A DNA stretch of 64,000 bases. Origin: Domibacillus iocasae (GTDB lineage: Bacteria > Bacillota > Bacilli > Bacillales > Domibacillaceae). Shown one piece after another: positions 60,044 through 64,000 of this stretch (the stretch's first letter is position 1; the number at the start of each line of letters is the position of its first letter). The position numbers and the translations under genes were made by a program. The notes below the pieces were generated by a model. It made no database searches. It worked only from the letters and a program-made list of their open reading frames with translations, and was not told the origin of the DNA. Location of the stretch: contig NZ_MAMP01000006.1 of the NCBI RefSeq assembly GCF_001750285.1, forward strand, positions 61,654 through 125,653. The letters run 5' to 3'.

Positions 60044-60982
60044 ATGCCAAAAGTGCGTGCAGTGGATCTTTTGGAGAAATTTGATTTAGAGCTTGTCAGT
60101 GGGGAAGATGGGCTTCACCGTCCGATAAAATTAAGTGACTTGTCACGTCCGGGCCTTGAAATTGCCGGATTTTTTGATTATTATCCGTCAGAGCGTGTGC
60201 AATTAATCGGGATGACCGAGCTTTCATTTTTTCAGCGGCTCAGCCCGGATGAAAAAAAAGAACGCATGGATAAGTTATGTGATTATGAAACACCGGCTAT
60301 TATTGTTTCTCGTAATTTAAGTGTACCGGTTGAATTAATTGAAGCGTCAGAAGCTTACTCGGTGCCGGTCATGCGGTCAAAAATGACGACGACAAAATTT
60401 TCGAGCCAGCTTACAAACTATTTAGAGTCGATGCTTGCGCCAACAACGGCCATTCATGGTGTATTGGTCGATATTTATGGCATTGGTGTGCTCATAACTG
60501 GTCAAAGCGGTGTTGGTAAAAGCGAAACTGCACTAGAACTTGTCAAAAGAGGCCATCGGCTTGTCGCGGATGACTGTGTTGAGATTCGTCAGGAAGATAT
60601 CGGGCGTCTCGTCGGAAATTCACCAGAGCTCATTGAACATTTGCTTGAAATTCGTGGACTGGGCATTATTAATGTTATGACATTGTTTGGAGCGGGTGCA
60701 GTCCGTTCACATAAAATTATTACGTTAAATGTCAATCTGGAGCTATGGGATCCGGATAAGCAATATGACCGTCTTGGCATTGAAGAAGATAAGCTGCCGA
60801 TTTTAGATTCTGAAATTACAAAAATTACGCTGCCGGTCCGTCCAGGCCGAAACTTAGCCGTCATTATTGAAGTGGCAGCAATGAATTTCCGATTGAAGAG
60901 GATGGGTGTCAACGCGGCACAGGAATTTACTGATAAACTGGCTGGTGCTATTAATGATGCCGGCATTGATGACAAGCAATAA
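60044..60982 (+). CDS. hprK: HPr kinase/phosphorylase
   Basis: A 312-residue bifunctional enzyme that phosphorylates or dephosphorylates HPr at Ser46 and so sets CcpA-dependent catabolite repression. The C-terminal kinase domain has P-loop [19 protein letters not shown] near residues 152-170 and the conserved [21 protein letters not shown]. The N-terminal domain ([21 protein letters not shown]) is the regulatory MurF-like part. ATG 60044 follows GGGGAGGGAATAACA. First gene of hprK-lgt-yvoD-ppaX-yvoF. It links functionally to the cre boxes seen at 8549 and 14092. Confidence 0.97.
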   Translation: MPKVRAVDLLEKFDLELVSGEDGLHRPIKLSDLSRPGLEIAGFFDYYPSERVQLIGMTELSFFQRLSPDEKKERMDKLCDYETPAIIVSRNLSVPVELIEASEAYSVPVMRSKMTTTKFSSQLTNYLESMLAPTTAIHGVLVDIYGIGVLITGQSGVGKSETALELVKRGHRLVADDCVEIRQEDIGRLVGNSPELIEHLLEIRGLGIINVMTLFGAGAVRSHKIITLNVNLELWDPDKQYDRLGIEEDKLPILDSEITKITLPVRPGRNLAVIIEVAAMNFRLKRMGVNAAQEFTDKLAGAINDAGIDDKQ

Positions 60983-60994
60983 GGAGTGAAGAAG

Positions 60995-61819
60995 TTGGAT
61001 TATCCGTTAAATCCGATCGCCTTTGAACTTGGCAATTTTCAAGTTCACTGGTATGGCATTATTATCGGGATTGGGATCGCGCTCGGTTTTTATTTGGCCT
61101 CAAAAGAAGGAGACAGACTTGGTCTGCCGCAGGAAACATTTTCTGATTTGCTTATATGGGCGATTCCGATTGCGTTAATTTCAGCACGAACGTATTACGT
61201 ACTGTTTGAGTGGGATTACTATTCTCAACATCCAGGCGCAATTATTCAAATTTGGAACGGCGGCATTGCCATCCATGGTGCATTGATCGGTTCCGTTATC
61301 ACCGCGATTGTTTTTTCAAGGAAACGGAATATTTCATTTTGGAAGCTGGCAGACATTGCGGCGCCATCCATTATTTTAGGCCAGGCTATCGGCCGCTGGG
61401 GAAACTTTATAAACCAGGAAGCGCACGGTGGAGAAGTGCCCCTTTCTTTCCTTCAAAACTTGCATCTCCCGGACTTTATTGTCAATCAAATGTATATTGA
61501 CGGCGCGTATTATCATCCGACATTTTTATATGAATCCGTCTGGAATATTATTGGGTTTGTGCTGCTGCTCGTGCTTCGCAAAGTGAATCCGAAACGCGGC
61601 GAACTATTTTTGTCGTATGTGATCTGGTATTCAATCGGTCGCTTTTTTATCGAAGGCATGCGTACAGACAGCCTAATGCTGCCGGGTGACTTTTTACGGG
61701 TTGCGCAAGTGTTGTCACTGTCGCTTATCGTCATAGCGGCTGCTATTCTTATATACCGCCGCGTGAAATATACGCTGCCACGTTATGCGGATCAGACCAA
61801 TGAAGGGAAGGCCGCGTAA
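60995..61819 (+). CDS. lgt: Prolipoprotein diacylglyceryl transferase
   Basis: A 274-residue membrane enzyme with about seven membrane segments that transfers diacylglycerol from phosphatidylglycerol to the lipobox cysteine. The signature [17 protein letters not shown], the IHGALIGS block and [12 protein letters not shown] are present. Start at TTG 60995, 8 nt after AAGGAG, giving [13 protein letters not shown]; a GTG at 60986 abuts the ribosome site and is unlikely. Its stop overlaps the start of yvoD. Confidence 0.95.
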   Translation: MDYPLNPIAFELGNFQVHWYGIIIGIGIALGFYLASKEGDRLGLPQETFSDLLIWAIPIALISARTYYVLFEWDYYSQHPGAIIQIWNGGIAIHGALIGSVITAIVFSRKRNISFWKLADIAAPSIILGQAIGRWGNFINQEAHGGEVPLSFLQNLHLPDFIVNQMYIDGAYYHPTFLYESVWNIIGFVLLLVLRKVNPKRGELFLSYVIWYSIGRFFIEGMRTDSLMLPGDFLRVAQVLSLSLIVIAAAILIYRRVKYTLPRYADQTNEGKAA

Positions 61820-62760
61820 TGAAGCAGACAGTTTTAAAAGGGCTGCAGACAGGTTTGGATACAACATGGAAGCTCGGAAAGGTTATTTTTCCGATCACAC
61901 TGATTGTGACCATTTTGCAATTTACACCTGTACTGCCTTGGGTGATCAGTTTGATCAGTCCGGTCATGGGTCTTTTCGGCTTATCAGGTGACGCGGCCAT
62001 TCCATTGGTCATTGGAAATGCCCTGAATTTATATGCAGCGATCGGCGCGATTTTGTCGCTGGAATTGACGGTGAAAGAAGTGTTTATTCTAGCAATGATG
62101 CTGTCATTTTCGCATAACCTATTTGTTGAATCAACGGTCGCGATGAAAGTCGGCGTGAAAATGTGGATTATTTTAGCTGTGCGGATTGGTCTAGCGCTGA
62201 CAGCTGGGATCGTTATTAACCTAGTCTGGCAGGGAGGCGGCGACATCGCTCAATATGGCATGGTTCCTGAAGTGGCTGCACAGCCGGAAACATGGGAAGC
62301 AATTGTGCTGCTTGGTTTGCAAAAAGCGATTTTTGGCGTTTTGCAGCTGGCGTTGATTGTTATTCCGCTAATGGTGATGATTCAAATTGCGAAAGATTTG
62401 AAATGGCTTGATGCGTTTTCAAGAGCAGTGGCACCAGTCACACGTTTTCTTGGCATGAAAGAAAATACATCGATGACGTTGGCATCCGGGCTGCTTATCG
62501 GTCTGGCGATGGGATCTGCTGTGATGATTCAGGCAGTGGAAGAAGATGGTGTCAGTCAGCGTGACGTGACGCTCGCGTTTATTTTTCTTGTCGCCTGTCA
62601 TGCTGTTATTGAAGATACGCTTATTTTTATTCCACTTGGAATTCCTGTTTGGCCGCTTTTTCTCATTCGAATCGCGACCGCCGTCATTTTAACGATCGCG
62701 GTAGCGCGTCTATGGGACCGGTCTGAACGGACAAGAAGAAAGGAAGCTGCACATATATGA
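61819..62760 (+). CDS. yvoD: YvoD nucleoside-recognition (gate) membrane protein
   Basis: A 313-residue membrane protein with about eight hydrophobic segments. The two gate domains ([17 protein letters not shown] with [25 protein letters not shown] with [15 protein letters not shown]) are typical of the nucleoside-recognition/SpmA-B-related family. Transport role and substrate unknown. ATG overlaps the lgt stop (TAATG) and the end overlaps ppaX by 4 nt. The orthologue holds the same place in B. subtilis. Confidence 0.88.
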   Translation: MKQTVLKGLQTGLDTTWKLGKVIFPITLIVTILQFTPVLPWVISLISPVMGLFGLSGDAAIPLVIGNALNLYAAIGAILSLELTVKEVFILAMMLSFSHNLFVESTVAMKVGVKMWIILAVRIGLALTAGIVINLVWQGGGDIAQYGMVPEVAAQPETWEAIVLLGLQKAIFGVLQLALIVIPLMVMIQIAKDLKWLDAFSRAVAPVTRFLGMKENTSMTLASGLLIGLAMGSAVMIQAVEEDGVSQRDVTLAFIFLVACHAVIEDTLIFIPLGIPVWPLFLIRIATAVILTIAVARLWDRSERTRRKEAAHI

Positions 62761-63413
62761 AAAACATTACGACCTTATTATTTGATTTAGATGGTACGTT
62801 AATTAACACAAACGAATTGATTGTGGAATCATTTCTCCATACATTGAATCATTATTTCCCAGGGCAGTATGAGCGTGAAGATGTGTATCCGTTTATGGGA
62901 CCGCCGCTCATTGATACGTTTGAAGCGATTGATAAAGAGCGCACGATGGAAATGGTTGCTCATTACCGCGCCTTTAATCATGAGAAGCATGATTCGCTCG
63001 TCACTGAATTTCAAGGAGTGTATGAAACAATTCGTACACTTCACGAAAATGGGTTTAAAATGGCGATCGTATCGACGAAAATACGTGAAACGATCATGAA
63101 AGGATTAAAGCTGACACATCTTGATCCGTTTTTTGATGTGATTGTCGGACTCGATGATGTGGAACATGCAAAACCGCATCCCGAACCGGTAGAAAAAGCG
63201 CTTGCTGCTCTTGGTTCTTCAGCTGATGAAGCCATCATGATTGGTGACAACTACCATGATATTGAGGGCGGACAAAATGCCGGCGTGAAAACAGCCGGTG
63301 TCGCCTGGTCTTTAAAAGGAAGCGACTTTTTAAACACGTATAATCCAGATTACATACTCCAATCAATGGCGGATTTACTCGATATTTTACAAGTCGGGGC
63401 AACCCAGAAATGA
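62757..63413 (+). CDS. ppaX: Pyrophosphatase PpaX (HAD family)
   Basis: A 218-residue HAD hydrolase that splits the pyrophosphate released when HPr-Ser-P is dephosphorylated by HprK. HAD motifs I ([11 protein letters not shown]), II (AIVSTK), III (lysine in HAKPHPEP) and IV ([12 protein letters not shown]) are complete. ATG 62757 overlaps the yvoD stop. It belongs with hprK in one operon, which fits the shared role. Confidence 0.95.
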   Translation: MKNITTLLFDLDGTLINTNELIVESFLHTLNHYFPGQYEREDVYPFMGPPLIDTFEAIDKERTMEMVAHYRAFNHEKHDSLVTEFQGVYETIRTLHENGFKMAIVSTKIRETIMKGLKLTHLDPFFDVIVGLDDVEHAKPHPEPVEKALAALGSSADEAIMIGDNYHDIEGGQNAGVKTAGVAWSLKGSDFLNTYNPDYILQSMADLLDILQVGATQK

Positions 63414-63904
63414 GACGGACGGAACGGTATACATTAAAAGACGGAGCCAATCCGCTTTTTCATATATACAAAACCGTTTCGTTCTGGAAAACGTTCAAAA
63501 ACACGGCAGTCATTGAACTCGGCCGGTTTGTGCCATTTGCTCGTTTGAAAAATCTATTGTACCGGAGCCTGCTTCATATGAAAATTGGGGAAGGGACCGC
63601 TTTTGCTTACAAAGTGGTGCCGGACATTATGTTTCCGGAGCAAATATCGGTCGGACGGAACACCATTATCGGTTACAATACAACCATTTTGGCGCATGAA
63701 TATTTAACAAGTGAATACCGGATTGGACCGGTTGTCATTGGCGATAACGTCATGATCGGCGCCAATTGCACAATTTTGCCTGGTATTGAAATTGGCGACG
63801 GAGCCGTTGTTTCCGCGATGACGCTTGTAAATAAAGATGTGCCGCCTGGAACGTTTGCCGGTGGAAATCCGATGATTATTAAACCTGTTTCAGCAAGAAG
63901 CTGA
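63410..63904 (+). CDS. yvoF: YvoF hexapeptide-repeat acyltransferase
   Basis: A 164-residue left-handed beta-helix acetyltransferase. Hexapeptide repeats run through [19 protein letters not shown] and [31 protein letters not shown], with the His of ILAHEY as probable catalytic residue. The acceptor is unknown. ATG 63410 overlaps the ppaX stop (ATGA). Last gene of the hprK operon. Confidence 0.9.
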   Translation: MRRTERYTLKDGANPLFHIYKTVSFWKTFKNTAVIELGRFVPFARLKNLLYRSLLHMKIGEGTAFAYKVVPDIMFPEQISVGRNTIIGYNTTILAHEYLTSEYRIGPVVIGDNVMIGANCTILPGIEIGDGAVVSAMTLVNKDVPPGTFAGGNPMIIKPVSARS

Positions 63905-63918
63905 AGCAGGTTTTTTTG
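63881..63918 (+). terminator. Terminator of the hprK operon
   Basis: AAACCTGTTTCAGC and GCTGAAGCAGGTTT pair with one mismatch, loop AAGAA, followed by T7. The stem includes the end of yvoF. The last 80 bases of the window beyond it show no gene. Confidence 0.88.
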
Positions 63919-64000
63919 TTGTTATTGCAGAATAATGTAAAAATAACGCTGTTAATAAAGAAAATGTGACAAATAGACAGATTTTTTTAAAAAAAGGTTG

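Overview
The window looks like chromosomal DNA of a spore-forming, flagellated, low-to-mid GC member of the Bacillaceae. The evidence is the gene content (spoVAC/spoVAD, a YjcZ-type coat-like peptide, CsbA, MinJ, HprK, FliD/S/T, PutBCP-PutR) and the gene order. The right half, flaG-fliD-fliS-fliT-hpf-secA-prfB-cccB-ftsE-ftsX-...-minJ-...-csbA-uvrB-uvrA-yvlB-yvlD-hprK-lgt-yvoD-ppaX-yvoF, follows the order known from Bacillus subtilis. I cannot name the species. No rRNA, tRNA, CRISPR array or intact mobile element was seen.

Left part (1-12 kb): an allantoinase and a histidine-phosphatase-type enzyme run rightwards. They converge on a leftward block made of a low-molecular-weight phosphatase and the proline utilisation genes putB-putC(rocA)-putP-putR, which oxidise proline to glutamate and have a plausible SigA promoter and a CcpA cre box. 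Divergent from put is recQ, overlapped by a Cas4/AddB-like Fe-S nuclease gene.

Middle (12-30 kb) is the accessory region. First comes a locus for a four-carbon sugar acid: a PrpR-type regulator whose AAA+ domain lacks the sigma-54 contact motif and the Walker B glutamate, a DUF1537 kinase, a truncated lipoprotein that looks like the stub of a deleted TRAP-type uptake system, a LarA-like DUF2088 protein, aldehyde and alcohol dehydrogenases, a PdxA2-like dehydrogenase, a 2-hydroxyacid dehydrogenase and a YitT protein. Next are an IS30-type transposase remnant, a MarR regulator with an 18-bp palindromic operator in front of a ring-cleaving dioxygenase, and a MetX-like hydrolase. Then comes an intact AcoR-type sigma-54 activator, followed by a perfect -24/-12 promoter driving an SCP2-like protein and an alpha/beta hydrolase. 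The block ends with a decayed S-layer-anchored pseudogene.

Right part (30-64 kb) holds the flagellar cap cluster behind a SigD promoter, the ribosome hibernation factor behind a perfect SigH promoter, secA and prfB (with its +1 frameshift site). It continues with a SigG-driven operon resembling the mobile spoVA-2 heat-resistance operon but lacking spoVAEb, then cytochrome c-551 and ftsEX with a coiled-coil M23 hydrolase. A block with YjcZ, TlpA and Cys/Met-metabolism PLP enzyme genes precedes minJ; ctpB, found next to ftsX in B. subtilis, is absent. The window ends with the uvrBA, yvlBD, hprK-lgt-yvoD-ppaX-yvoF group. Several intergenic regions carry palindromic or tandem degenerate repeats that probably belong to genome-wide families.
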